This document shows, piece after piece, positions 1-11,540 of a stretch of 64,000 bases of DNA. This DNA is from Pseudophaeomoniella oleicola (Eukaryota > Ascomycota > Eurotiomycetes > Phaeomoniellales > Phaeomoniellaceae). The notes beneath the pieces were generated by a model. The model saw only the letters and a list, made by a program, of their open reading frames with translations, had not been told where the DNA came from and did no database searches. Within the stretch, counting starts at the first letter, position 1, and every line of letters begins with the position of its first letter. Made by a program: the position numbers and the translations under genes. The stretch lies in assembly GCA_003868215.1 (NCBI GenBank), contig QWDQ01000016.1:186001-250000 (forward strand). Reading direction: 5' to 3'.

Positions 1-2
1 GG

Positions 3-428
3 GAGCCCATTGATATCGTGTCTCCTGCTTTTCTGGATAGGTACGGTGTCCCTTCCAACAGATCAGATGTTCCACAGGAGGTCGAGGATGTGATGACGCT
101 GGTCGAGTATTTTGCAGCGTGGGCACTACGGAACGCATTCTCCTTCAGGAAGTTCTATATTGTTACACCACAGTCTTTCAAACGCTGGGAAAGTTGGTCG
201 CATGTCAAGGCTATGCAACCCAAAGACTTCTGTCGAGAGTTTGGCATCAATGGGAGTGGCAACCCTTGGAACGCACTACCCAGAGAGACGGGGAAAGGTC
301 TGCGGAACCCGGTGCCGTCGGCGGCTCTCGTGGAATCACAAGCAAACAAAGTCATAGCTCCAGTGGTTACGAACATCGAAAAGGAGAAGCGCCAACCGTT
401 TTCTATGGACACGCCAATGTCGGGATAA
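3..428 (+). CDS. Unidentified 3' end of a gene, cut by the window edge
   Basis: A frame is open from base 3 to a TAA-type stop at the end of this span, about 141 residues, with no stop at the left edge, so it may be the last exon of a gene that begins outside. The N-terminal half has hydrophobic and aromatic stretches (around FAAWALRNAFSF and FYIVTPQSFKRW); the rest is polar. I recognise no domain. Other frames here are also open for more than 100 codons, which weakens the case. It could be a chance ORF. Confidence 0.25.
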   Translation, partial: EPIDIVSPAFLDRYGVPSNRSDVPQEVEDVMTLVEYFAAWALRNAFSFRKFYIVTPQSFKRWESWSHVKAMQPKDFCREFGINGSGNPWNALPRETGKGLRNPVPSAALVESQANKVIAPVVTNIEKEKRQPFSMDTPMSG

Positions 429-911
429 CTGTCAGTATCTGCATCGTAATTTTGGTGGTACGCTATTGTTTGAGACCCGACGCTGGATCTGAGGCTCCTG
501 TCACTCCTATGGATTTCAGGGCCATTTTAGGTGGTAGAGGACGATGGACTGAGAATCTTGCATACTATGCGGATGTTGCAACAACATGACTGGTTTCTGC
601 CTGTAGGTAAGAGACAATGACAACAAACCAGCTGGAGAAGACGGAACACCCGGGCGGAGTATATCTCCAAGTCCTCTTAGCGGATATTGTGATGTTACGA
701 TGACGACCTCGCCATCACGTGATACAGCGCCGATGGGTATTGTGATAACTGTCGAATGTCTCGGGCCTTATTCTATGTTCGAATACTCGGTTTTGGTGTA
801 GGAAGATAGCTCATCAACATGGCGCTTGTTCTCCAAGCTTACACGTTTCTGTAACAATATGCCAATTCGTGGATTCACTCAGTGCCTAGAAAGGATGCTA
901 CGCCGTTGAAG
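429..911. other. Intergenic; upstream region of the dehydrogenase gene
   Basis: No gene is supported here. The stretch precedes the Gfo/Idh/MocA dehydrogenase and presumably carries its promoter. I see no clear TATA or CCAAT arrangement. Confidence 0.5.
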
Positions 912-2339
912 ATGGGAATCCTCTCAACCGCTAACATCAACTCAGCAGCAGGTAATACCCTTGCTTAGATCGGATACTGCAATTGTATGGAATGCTGATA
1001 CAACTGCCCAGCAATCCACCCCGCCGAGAGTCATCCAAGTAAGCTCCATATCAATCTGTACACAACACAAGTTCGTCGATGTTAATAGATCTACGCAGGT
1101 GTCGAACTGTATGCAATAGCCTCGAGAGATGCCGGCATTGCCATCCAGGCTGCAAAGAAGTACCACATCAAGAAGTCTTACGGTTCATATGACGACCTCT
1201 TGAATGATCCAGAAGTTGATTTCGTCTACATCTCGACGCCCAATGGTTTGCAATATGAATGGGCTTCCAAAGCTCTGAAGGGTATGTTCCCCAGCTAATG
1301 ATTCCCATGAATTTTCATTTCAAGGGCCCTGACCTTACTGCAACAGCTGGGAAACATGTACTGCTGGAGAAACCTTTCACCTCAAATGCTGCCGAAGCAG
1401 AGGCGCTCGTCAAGGAGGCTGAAGAACGCGGGAAGGTTCTGGAGGAAGCATTCCATTGGCAATTCCATCCTGCAGCGCACGCTTGGAGGGCCATCATTGA
1501 GTCTGGCGAGTATGGCAACATCATTTCCACCAACTCCAAAATGATAATATGTCCTGGAGTACCGGACGGAGATATTCGCTGGCAATTCGACCTTGCCGGA
1601 GGCAGTGCGATGGACGCTACCTATGCCCTTTCATTCACCCGTTTTATCCTCCGAGCTGGATTACCCGAAAAGATTCTATCCTCGGTGGCCCGACCGTATG
1701 ACAAGGACAAACGAGTCGACGCCGCAATGACGACAACGTTTCTTTTCAAGGATCAGAGAGGTGAACTAGTGCACAGCCGCGTGTACACCGATCTCGCTCG
1801 GAGCTGGCTGGGAGGCCTTATCCCACGCATCTGGGAACTCCCCCAAATCGAAGTCGAAACCGAAAAGGCCGTAATCCTATTCTACAACGCCATGATGCCT
1901 CACCGTAAGTTTCTATCTACATACAACAGCATGCAACCATGAAACCCCCCATCCCATCCACCAAACCAACAGAATTCCTCGCTGGCTATCCCAATATGCT
2001 TACAAAAAAACACAACTAGTCTATCACTACATCTCCATAACCGACAAAGCAACCGGCCAGACCAAATACCTACACCAATACTCCGGCGGTCCCGCCTGGG
2101 CCAACGTCTATACGTCCGCCGGCGGCGGCAGCGGCGGCGACGGCAGCAACGGCGGCAAGGGTGGCAAGTCGTACTGGAGCACGTACCGCTGGCAACTCGA
2201 AGCGTTCGTGTCGAAACTTCAGGGTAAAGAGCCGGCGCATTGGGTCACGGGCGAAGAGAGTGTTATGCAGATGAAGGTTATTGATGAACAGTATCGGGCG
2301 GCGGGGTTGCCGGTGAGAGGGGGGGGAGGGTTTAGCTAG
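912..2339 (+). CDS. Gfo/Idh/MocA-family NAD(P)-dependent dehydrogenase (dihydrodiol / D-xylose 1-dehydrogenase type)
   Basis: Five exons, 912-951, 1012-1038, 1099-1281, 1347-1904 and 2020-2339, join in phase to 375 residues. The N-terminus starts directly with the Rossmann strand and nucleotide loop (MGILSTANINSAA). The catalytic-lysine motif of the family, LLEKPFT, opens exon 4. It is followed by the EAFHWQFHP segment and the C-terminal alpha/beta domain typical of dimeric dihydrodiol dehydrogenases and NADP-dependent D-xylose dehydrogenases. The second exon is only 27 nt and encodes AIHPAESHP, a conserved loop, so skipping it would damage the enzyme. The last exon carries a Gly/Ser/Asp-rich low-complexity insert (about residues 305-325) not usual in the family. 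The substrate cannot be told from sequence. An in-frame start further upstream is possible but not needed. Confidence 0.85.
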
Positions 2340-3166
2340 GTATGTTGGTTGGTAGGTAGGTACCCTAGGCTATCATTGAGATCCATGTTGTTATATTGAT
2401 GTTGATGACTGTATCCGAGCCATGGTACGTTGGCATGTGCTACGAACCAAGAAAGGAGATCATGTCTGTATACCAGATACGCAACTCCACTGAGCAACAA
2501 TAACAACCGAAGCTTGAGCGACAAGCATGCTCCAAGCCACAGTGCAGAAGCCGCACATGCGAACAGATATACCTTTACAGAATCAACAGTGACAAGTAGA
2601 AGCATTGCAAGACAAAGGAAGCACACTTGTTTGAGGCTTTGGATATTGGGTATTGATTTCTCTAATCCGAAAAAAGTAGGTAGCAATTGATAAAGATCGC
2701 TAGATCTAATCAAAAGAAGAGTATGCCAGAAAGAGGGCCGTGCATGCATGCGTACAGTATAGTACTAAATCCGGGTGTAGTCGTCAAATACACACCCATC
2801 CCATAGTACAATTTTTCTTCTTCTTTTTTCGTTGCTCTGACGTCGCTCAAATGGGGACAGAAAACGCCAGATCTGAAAAAAACAACCGGGAGCAGTTCTT
2901 GGTTCTCATCTTTCCAGATGGGCCCACGACTTGGACCTTTCAATGAAGAATACACGATGTCGAAAGAGAATTTCGTTGATGACAACCTTTTTTCCTGCCT
3001 TTTTGAAACCCTTGATTTTTTTTTTTCCCATTCCAGTTGAAATCGCTAAGAGGAGCCGTTGCAATGCAAGAAAGGATGAGAAAGCATGGCCAACTCTCGT
3101 AGTCGGCAATGTCGGGTCTGTGATATGCCCTAAAAGCCAAAGTAGAAGGGAAATTCAAACCGGAGC
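2340..3166. other. Convergent intergenic region
   Basis: Spacer between two converging genes. It holds GGTAGGTAGGTA-type runs just after the dehydrogenase stop and several T or A homopolymers near 2815-3030. A hydrophobic minus-strand ORF (2336-2749) has no recognisable features and is treated as chance. Confidence 0.5.
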
Positions 3167-4823
3167 TTAATTGCCTGTACTAGGTGCAGTGGCTTCAGGA
3201 CGAGGCCCAGCCTGGCCCTCACGACGTCCACCACGACCTCCGCGAGACTGACCGCCTTCACGAGGTCCACGGCCTCGGCCGCCACCACCGCGACGCTCAC
3301 CGTCACCACGTTCACCACGATCACCGCGACCGCGGCCACGAAATTCTCCGCCACGACCACGTCCTCGGAATTCACCGCGTCCTCGTCCACGCCCACGCTC
3401 ACGAGGATGGTGGTGCTGAACGGTTTCAAACCCCTCATTGTCTGCTGCGACCTTAGCTTGGACTGCGGCACCTTCGTTTGCTTCTTCAGCCCAGCTGTTC
3501 GTGTGCATTGCGTGATCAGCAGGGGTTGCAGTCAGGCCAGTGTCAGTCTCAGCAGGGTCACGAGGAACTTCGATCCAGCTGTTGGCTGCTGACGCAGAGG
3601 GATCCCATGAAGACTCCGCAACAGCGTTAGCACTACCTGCCTCGATGGAAGCTTGCTCAGGAATGCCAGATGGTGTATCTTCCGTAGCGGGCTGCGGGCC
3701 ATCGTCGGTGCGTATTGGCATGGTAACAGTATCGTTGATCTCCGTGAGACCAGCATTGGCAACTGTTGGGTCGGTAGCCGTTTGGAGCGTAGAGGTGGTG
3801 GCAGCAGCAGGTGTCTCCGCAGATGTTTCCGCAGATGTTCCCTCGGCCTTGCTAGCCTCCGGTTCTTCGAATGAGTCGGAAACTTGAGGAGCGGAGGTAA
3901 CAGAGATATTTTTGACTTGGGCGACTGCAGATATTGTTAGCGCCTTGGACATAGTTATATAGGAATGCCCATACAAGTGAAGTCCAGCTCGTCACCCTCA
4001 ATGCTGGTGACTTTATCATCGGCCCCTGTTACCAACTTTTTCATGTCATCAATGGCCTCTGTAGTGCCCTGATAGATTTTGAGAAGTACGCCTTCGAAAG
4101 CTTTGCCCTCCAAAGCAGGTGTAGATTCATCGTTGCGCTTTGAAGACGCAGTATGCAGGAACTGAGTAAGAACAAGGAGGTCGGCTTCTTGCTGAGCTTG
4201 GGCTTTGGCATCAGCATCATCGTCAGCTTGTTGTTTGGCCTTTGCAATCTGTGCTTCGTATGCTTGTTTGATGCTTTCCTTTTCTTGCTCGAAACGCTCT
4301 TCGTAGTCCTTGCCGAACTGACGGTATCGCTCCAATTGCTCTTCGAGTGATTTGATTTGTTGCAAAATTGCAGGCTTGCGCTCCATTTGCGCCTTCTGGT
4401 CCGTGTTGATCTTCTTAGAAGCTACAAGGTCATTGAGTGAGACACCGGGGTTTTCGTCGACAATTGATTGGGCTTTCGCAGTTGCAGTCTAAGTCCCAAA
4501 GTCAGCCGTGTCCAAGCCCACCGGGTAGTCAAACAAACTTACAATCTTCTTGTTGGCATTCCGAAGACTCCTAAATGCAAGTTAGTCAGTGCATGATAAA
4601 GAGGACAAGATGTTGCTGCGCTGAGCGAATTTAGATCATACTTTTGAAGCTCCTTCAAGATTGGGCTCTCGTTGTCAACCCCGTTTGCAGAAGGTTCGTT
4701 AGACTCAACCACCGGCGTGGAAGAACCATTTGTCGTCGGAGCAGCAGCAGGGACTTTGGCCTTGCGCTTCTTTGCCGACTTAGCTTCAGCCGAAGCTGCG
4801 CCGTTGACAGAAGCAGCAGACAT
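3167..4823 (-). CDS. YAG7-domain protein with coiled coil and RGG-rich tail
   Basis: Four exons on the minus strand, 4823-4642, 4570-4543, 4488-3975 and 3924-3167, join in phase to 493 residues. Order: an Ala/Ser-rich N-terminus with a basic patch (AKKRKAK), a conserved KSLRNANKKI helix made partly by a 28-nt exon, and a long charged coiled coil (about 100-180). Then comes a helical segment ending in ADDKVTSIEGDELDFT, an acidic Ala/Glu/Thr-rich linker, and an arginine-glycine domain (about 410-480) full of RGRGRG and RGGRGG units. This layout matches the fungal YAG7-type dimerisation-domain proteins, whose role is poorly known. RGG tails generally bind RNA or are arginine-methylated; that role is inference here. 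Confidence 0.75.
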
Positions 4824-5450
4824 CCTTGTCGATTAGTGGTGAAAGTACAGAGGTTTATGAGAAGTTGTCGCAGAGCAGGTCTGGGGATCTCAGGAAAATA
4901 AGAACAGTAATCTTGATTATTCGAAGAAAGGCACGGTTATAGTGTGCAAGTATTTCGGGCTGACGTTGTGTAGTCTTTGAAGTTGTGTTGTACAGTGGTG
5001 GAAAGTTGAAGAAGCTCGAAGTCCGAAATTTGGAGATTTGTGCTTTTGTCATCGCGGAGCCAATTGTCGCAACTAACGTGGTGAGAATACCAGGTACATA
5101 TAGCTACAAGCCTTCACCAAAGCCTGAATCGGCATGTTTCTCCTATCGCTACATTTATGAGGGGTACAGGGATTCTAATTGCAAGACTTAAAGAGGTCCA
5201 AACAAATTCCATATAAGCTGCGCATGGCACTGCTCAATTCTCCATGAACGGTGACAAGGGGTTCACCTCATATCGTCTCATGACCTCCTCTCCTCCTTTC
5301 CAATTGTCCCAAAGTATTTTGCAGTGCTCTGTGGGGTATCATAAAGGTCTACCAGTTTCCAGAATCCTAACGCCATTGCGATGTAGAGCAACTCGATCGC
5401 ACCAAGCAGGGTAACGGCGATTCTCCTCGCCTCCAGTACCAGAACTGATC
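4824..5450. other. Promoter and 5' leader of the YAG7-domain gene, plus 3' region of CENP-W
   Basis: No further gene is seen. The part nearest 4824 should be the promoter and leader of the minus-strand YAG7-domain gene. The part nearest 5450 is downstream of the CENP-W stop. Confidence 0.45.
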
Positions 5451-5930
5451 TTATCCACGGAACTTTTGGAGTGTTTTCTAGGAGTATATGATTAGTGTTT
5501 CATTGCAGAGCTGTACGATGTGGCGTCATACCGCGGTGACCTTTCGGATATCTCTTGCTGCCACGCGCTTCTCGCCCGAGGAGCGTGCCTTGTCTGACGC
5601 TGCGCGCATCAACCTAACTATGATTCAGTACAGAACCGACCAGAGATAGAGGAAACCCGTGTTCTGTTGAACATCATGTACCCACTGAGGTGAGGTCGCT
5701 TACTCTTGAATGAAAACGACATAATCGAGGTATACCTAGAATATCGAGCACCTTGTCAGTCCATGTATCATAACGGTGGTCCAGTTTGAGGACGAACAGA
5801 ACAGCCAGACCTTAGATGAAGATATATTACTTACCAAGGCATCAACATTTCTTGTCAAGGACCTGTTGGTATGCGCTTTGATGATCCTTTTCACAGTGGC
5901 CCGCGGATAAGGCTTGCGCACAGCAGCCAT
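5451..5930 (-). CDS. CENPW: CENP-W-like histone-fold kinetochore protein, four short exons
   Basis: Exons 5930-5835, 5735-5704, 5613-5532 and 5477-5451 join in phase to only 78 residues. The product opens MAAVRKPYPRATVKRIIKAH, continues through VYLDYVVFIQELMR (exon 2, 32 nt), then SSGEKRVAARDIRKVTA, and ends KTLQKFRG. This is a minimal histone fold: basic N-terminus, alpha1, long alpha2, loop, alpha3. It matches fungal CENP-W, which pairs with CENP-T in the inner kinetochore (CCAN) and binds centromeric DNA in the nucleus. All introns have GT..AG ends. A TTG 18 nt upstream is in frame, but the ATG at 5930 gives the expected N-terminus. Other short histone-fold proteins are the main alternative. 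Confidence 0.85.
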
Positions 5931-6828
5931 GACTGTTGATATCGACAATGCAAATCATAAACCCATCACAAGCGTATCCCTATCATCAACAGCGCATTCA
6001 GGTGAGACTGCAGTGATATTTAGGCGCTGTTCTCAGAAGACGGGTAGAGTATGCAGTTGACTGAGCTATAATGTTAGATAAAATGACGACAATTGAATGG
6101 ATTGTTTAGAGGTTTCCCAAAGTAGAATAGTGTGTATGATTACCTAACTTGTCCGTTACTTTGCGGGGCATTTTTCCCTGACCACGATCGACCATCCTTC
6201 CGAGACCCCCATTCAGCAAAGACCAAGGAGCAACATCGACTGTCCTCAGCAGCTTGACAAGGCAGGAGTTCTTCGTGCAAACTTCACAATCTGTATCTAT
6301 ACAAGTAATAGCTGGAAAAGGTCTTTGCTGCCATCTACTCCTGGTACGGACTTTAGGTATTACCCATACGGTACACATCACAAATGAAAAAGTGAAGATA
6401 TACGTTATTGTCTTGTTTCGACGTGGCTCTCGAGTCGCCTTGGTGGAATCTAGATGACACAATCCTCCCCATACTATCGAGGCTGCACGGGACAGGAAGC
6501 GTTACGTTGACTTCAAGAGCCTATATCAGGCACCGTCCTTTTCATACTCCGCTCAGTATTTCTATTCTGTTATCCGTGTCCTTTTCTTGGTCTGCTCGTT
6601 CTACTATACTACTCAGAGAGTTCTCTGAGCTTGATGGTCAACTGTCAGCTCCTGTAGACTACTTATCACAAACCTTTCTGACGAAACACCTGGGAGATTA
6701 TCAAGAACTACCATCTCATGTTGGCTACAAGTTCCTTCACTCTTCTTGGAAGCACCCCCGTCTACTCAATATGGGAGTGTATTCAAATGTCAGCGATGAA
6801 CACTGGGTATGCTGACTTCTCCCATAGA
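5931..6828. other. Intergenic; CENP-W promoter and NLR 3' region
   Basis: Several ORFs of 70 to 135 codons occur on both strands (for example 6408-6815 plus and 6106-6462 minus). They lack domains, good composition or support from splice structure, so no gene is called. Confidence 0.45.
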
Positions 6829-9800
6829 CTATACTTTATCTGGATCTTCTCTGGCCCCCGCTGCGATCAACATCCTGAAGATATCATCAGTATGTAGCTC
6901 TTTGGCCGCTTGCAATGCATTTCCATAGATTCCGCCTTGGGCATTCACATCAGCTCCTGCTTCTAACAGTAATTTCATGAGTGCTGTATGGCCTCCGTGT
7001 GCTGCTGCTTGTAATGCATTCCCGTAGTATCCACCTTGAGCATTCACATCAGCTCCCGCTTCCAACAGGAGTCTCACTATTCCTTTATAACCCGTGCGTG
7101 CTGCTGAGTGTAATGCATTTTCATGTAATCCATCCTGAGCATTCACATCAGCTCCCGCTTCCAACAGGAGTCTCACCATTTCTTTATGACCCATGCGTGC
7201 TGCTACTTGCAATGCATTTTCATGAAATCCATCCTGAGCATTTATATCAGCTCCAGCCTGTATCATCATTTTCGCTACCTCATGATGACCACTCTTCACT
7301 GATGTAATGCATACTAGTCCCATATACATATCTCGGGAAGTCTTTGTTGTCACAGGATTCAAGAAAAGTTCAATTAGGTCATGACGTCCGTGTTCTGCAG
7401 CATATTGAAGTTCAGAGCCCTCATAACGCTCTTGAAAGGTCGGTTTCACCCCCGCTTTAAAGAGCACTTTGATAACTTCAACGTAGCCTCTATCTGCTAC
7501 TTTTTTGAGTGGACTCTCTGAGGTGCTGTGAAGGGCGCCTACTTCTACATCGGCCTCTAACAGCAGTATGATGCTTTGGAGGTTTTCAGGTCCATCGTAT
7601 GCAGCATGGCATAGTGCATTCCATCCTTTACGGTCGACCAAATTGATCCTGACTGAAGGACAATCGAGCAGTACTTTGACAATCTCGTGCGCACCCTTTG
7701 CGGCGGCGAGCATGAGAGCTGTACAGCCGGCCTTGTTCTGATAGTTTATATCAATTTCCTGGAAGCTATCAATTAGAGCACGGACACTTTCGGTGTTTGC
7801 ACTTGTGGCCGCAGCGTGCAGCGCAGACCCATATCGCTCACCACCCGTATTAGGATCGAAGAGGCATCGCCGGCCTGCCATTGATATCAAGTATGGCCGG
7901 TTTTGTTGAGATAAGATATATAGTAGGCCAACATCATCTGAGAAGCGGCGGACGTCATAGTGCTGGAGTATATTGCTTGCCCAGACCAGATTTGCACGTG
8001 ACAAGGAACTCAGGAAAGTGTGCTGTGGGATCCCTTGCTCCTCGGCCCTATCAGCATGATAGAACAGATGTTCAGAAGCATATTGAAGGAAGGGATGCTT
8101 TTCGATGGCAAGCTTGCGAAGTGCCTTGCCTTCGACTGAGTTTGCCGTGGGGAGGCTTTTCCCAACACCTAGACTAGAACGAAGGTCGGGCCAAAGATAG
8201 GCTTCGCAACCTGTCTTCAATAGTTCATGCCCCTCGGCCTCTGTATTTCCCTCTCGTCTTGCTCTAAGTTTGCTGAATGTATCCCCTTTCAAGAGGTATT
8301 CTCGTACTGACTCGTGGATAAACTGGACATCTTTCGATTTTGTCTTAGTAATCTCGGCCAATCCTTTGGAAGACCGGAGGAGACGATTCTTCATAGTTTC
8401 AAGAGTGTCCTCTTCCTGGTCCCAGGCACCTGGGGCGCCGGGATTCAAGCTTGAGAGCAGTGCGAAGAAATGCTCTTCTAACCTCAAAGGCCTTGCCGAG
8501 AATAGGATCCAACTCAAGCATATGATGTGCTCTTCCAAGTCTTGCGAATCCCGCGTTAGGATATCTTCAAAAAGGGCGTCCAGACCCTTGGGTATCTCGT
8601 CTAACAGCTTAGAGACCTCAAGCAGACGTGCACCTCGTTCAAATTCACGGTTGAGAATCCCGATGACAAGTACGACCCAAAGGAAAATGCCACTCGATCT
8701 CGAGATTATGCTGTCACGTATTGCATTGGCTGTTCGGCTTCGTCCGGCCTTCAGCACGCTGTTGACATATTTCCAGATATCTTCTTCATGTCCTCTGTCA
8801 TTTTCGAGTACTAGATTGATGCTCTTCTCGGTGTTGAGATTCGGATAATGTCGGCTTGCGAAGAATATATGCAAGCGATATCCATGAGACACACTCTGGT
8901 AATTAAGTTCTTCAAACGTTGATATCATCTCTCTAATAGAGTCTTCAGGGCACTCGTCGAGAGCGTCAACAAAGCAAATGATATGATTACCCCGAAGTCT
9001 TCTCACTATTTCCACGAAAAGAGACCTTAGTGCCTCAAGGCTCCAGGCATGAGAGTCCATATCGGTGGTTGTTTGTGGGAGAAAATCAAAGAGGTCTTCA
9101 AATGCGCCAATGTTCTTCTCGATGATCTGCAAGATCAATGATCGATATAGGCCTATAGTAGATTTCTCCAGGTCACTTCCCCTTGCATTGAAGAAGAATG
9201 ATACGACGACGCTTTCTGGGTACTGCTTCAACACCTTCTCGAAAGCAAACTTTGTCAGAGTCGACTTTCCAACGCCTGGTTTACCTTTGACCCATAGAAC
9301 CCCGCCATGTTCACAGAGGTTGCTTGGATTTAACCATTCTTGATACTGCAGCGAACGGAAAAGCCAGCTGCAAGTCTTCGCATAGGCAGTCTTGATGGTG
9401 AATCTGCGGGAGTCGATTTTCTCGAATCTCAGCGAGTTCTGGAGCCATTCTCGCCTGGTCTCCAGGGACATCAATGAATGGTTGCTCCTAGGTTTGTCAT
9501 GCTGCAGCAGTGGTAAATTATCTGTGGTCGGAAGAGCCCGGTCAGTTCCACAGACAGGCTTATTCGATTATACGGAGTTTAAGAAAATAGTGATCCGTAC
9601 CTGAAATCCTAGGTGCCATGTTCAACAGAATCTCTCTTGCATAGCAAGCAGCCGTAGCAGCAGCATAGTTCTGCCAAGATTTCTGCTTGTTGGCGTCGGC
9701 GTAATCACAGATACCACGTACTACGAGGCATGGCAGCTGGTCAACTATTCCAGAGGCTTCCATTTCGAAACAAAGGGCGTTATAGTATTGCGAGCTGAGC

Positions 9801-10579
9801 TCGTCCCTCCTCTTTGCTGACTTCATAACCTGATCGCCACATAGAATCGTGCTATAATGTATATCAATGTCATCCTGGCGCTTCCTTTTACGTGATCCTC
9901 TCCGCACTTCTGGTTGTTCATCATGGAGTCCATATTTATAAGCGTCGAAGTTATCATCGGCACAAGCAGCTGCCTCCTCAATAGGCCGCGCATAGAGCTC
10001 GGCGCAACCTAGAGATCTCTGAAAACGACGCAGATGTCTTGTGAAACTATGTTGCTCTCCCTCTCTCCGCTGTAGCATGTTGTCTCGAACGATATTGACG
10101 GCATTACGAAGGACGTCTGGAGGTTTGTTGTGGGTCCTGGTGGTGATTGAATAAGTGTCGAGCTGCTTGCCAAGGTCGTATTGGACGACTGCTGGACCTA
10201 CTTCTGGAGCGCCTACAACAACGTCTCCAAGACGAACATCATGATCAGGATGCGGTACTCCTCCTCCGATTCCCACCAGGATGCCGAAGAGGATACTGGG
10301 GAACGATGATCTGATATGCGATACGACAGTGGCAGCAGCGACCTTGCCCTGCTCTCCAACAGGTGGCCCAGTAATGATGACCTTGTGGTCTCCTATGCGC
10401 CCCAGAATATATTCGTTGCTATCGGACATGCGCAAAGCCAAAGGGTCAAAACGCTCATCTAGCATCGTCGTGATTGCGGTCAGCTCCAAAGGTTTGACGT
10501 ATATAAGCGCTATTGTGTATTCCTGAGCAAGTGGAGGACACGAGGTCGGCTTAGCAGCGGCGGCCATCGAGGTCGACAT
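6829..10579 (-). CDS. NLR-like STAND protein: PNP-like domain, NACHT NTPase, ankyrin repeats
   Basis: Two exons, 10579-9601 and 9521-6829, separated by a 79-nt intron, give 1223 residues from the MSTSMAAAAK start; an ATG 33 nt upstream would add 11. Residues about 20-320 are a purine-nucleoside-phosphorylase/uridine-phosphorylase-like fold (GILVGIGGGVPH, CFEMEASGIV, GICDYADANKQKSWQNYAAA). Residues about 370-560 are a NACHT module with Walker A GKPGVGKST (406-414) and Walker B IICFVDALDECPED. A helical region follows, then about ten ankyrin repeats (about 880-1215). Fungal proteins of this type act in non-self recognition, heterokaryon incompatibility and regulated cell death; PNP-like effectors of the Detocs kind cleave ATP. 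A role for this protein is inferred from architecture only. A basic stretch (SRKRKRQ) lies in a PNP-domain insertion. Confidence 0.9.
6930..7260 (-). repeat. Tandem 99-nt ankyrin-coding repeats, nearly identical
   Basis: Four successive ankyrin units share long blocks of identical DNA at 99-nt spacing. The sequence CATTCACATCAGCTCC, antisense to the GADVNAQ segment, starts at 6942, 7041 and 7140, with a close variant near 7239. The rest of the ankyrin domain is much more diverged. This points to recent unit duplication or gene conversion. Confidence 0.85.
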
Positions 10580-11540
10580 GATATGGATAGGTAGCGGTAT
10601 ATCCTTCTTCAATCACTGAACAGTAGGTGACGATCACTGGTAGATTTTCATGGACAATCGACGTTGGCTGTAAAGACGAGAAGAAGTGATAGAAAGCAAA
10701 AGCGAATTGAAGACAGCGTGGTGAGACACAACAGCAAGAAAGATGACGGGTGCATACTAGAAGAGATCTGCCTGACGAGCTGCATATAATGCCTTGAGTG
10801 GTGGGCGAGTTCAGCCTTGTTCGCTTGTTGCAACCCAAGAGAACAGCCTGGAAGCATAAGCGAGGCTGAACGCCGCTGCGCTTCACTTCTCGGCCCAATC
10901 ATATTGGAAGTCCTAGTTCAATCTCAACCTCAAGGTCACACAGACGTAGTCGTGCTTTTGTTTGGTCAAGAAGCAGTCTGCCTTGCCAACCTGGTAGGTT
11001 CTTTACCAGAATATTCTTGTCCAATCATGATTATCGCGACTTTCCATGTCACGTCCAAGGTACTCCAGGAACCCAAAAAACAACGTTTCACCAACATTAC
11101 TCTCTTTCCGATCCGCCAAACAGCTTTATTCGAGACCACCGGGGAAGCCAGTGACTGTATTGAAACAGTACATCCAATACGCGAAATATATGTGCCTGTG
11201 AAAAGACTGAAATAAAAATGATGGTTGTCTTGTTTATATGAGCTCGGGCGGTATTCGATTAGATCACAAATGGGTCCACAGAATTTTGAAAGTTACTCTT
11301 CACTACACGGGCTTTAGTACATGAGAAAGGCATGGCCCCAAAGCTGGGACAAATGCGGTTTTTCGTCACTTCATATCTATACACCTAGCTATGCGAATGT
11401 TGAATCATTGATTGACGAATCTATATTAACAGTGCTGCAGGAAAGTTTATCACCCGCAAGTCTATATAAGTTTACGGTCGTGCGAGTGTACCGGGTGTCA
11501 GACATCATGCCAACATCCGATGATAAATTTTGGCTCTCAG
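10580..11540. other. Intergenic; NLR promoter and MFS 3' region
   Basis: Lies upstream of the PNP-NACHT-ankyrin gene and downstream of the MFS gene, both on the minus strand. A 132-codon plus-strand ORF (10817-11215) shows no family features and is not called. Confidence 0.45.

Noticed and set aside
1973-2019. Acceptor at 1972 for the last dehydrogenase intron
   Set aside because: It leads to a stop after 14 codons. The acceptor at 2019 gives LYHYISITDKAT, the conserved continuation.
2336-2749. 137-codon hydrophobic minus-strand ORF after the dehydrogenase
   Set aside because: It overlaps 3' regions, has Leu-rich chance composition and no domain or clear start context.
6408-6815. 135-codon plus-strand ORF
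   Set aside because: No recognisable family, no signal peptide or sensible helices, and it lies in the spacer between two minus-strand genes.
7000-8850. Plus-strand ORFs inside the NLR gene, for example 8270-8848
   Set aside because: They are shadows of the minus-strand coding sequence, which has unmistakable NACHT and ankyrin motifs.
10817-11215. 132-codon plus-strand ORF
   Set aside because: No domain features; lies in the NLR promoter region.
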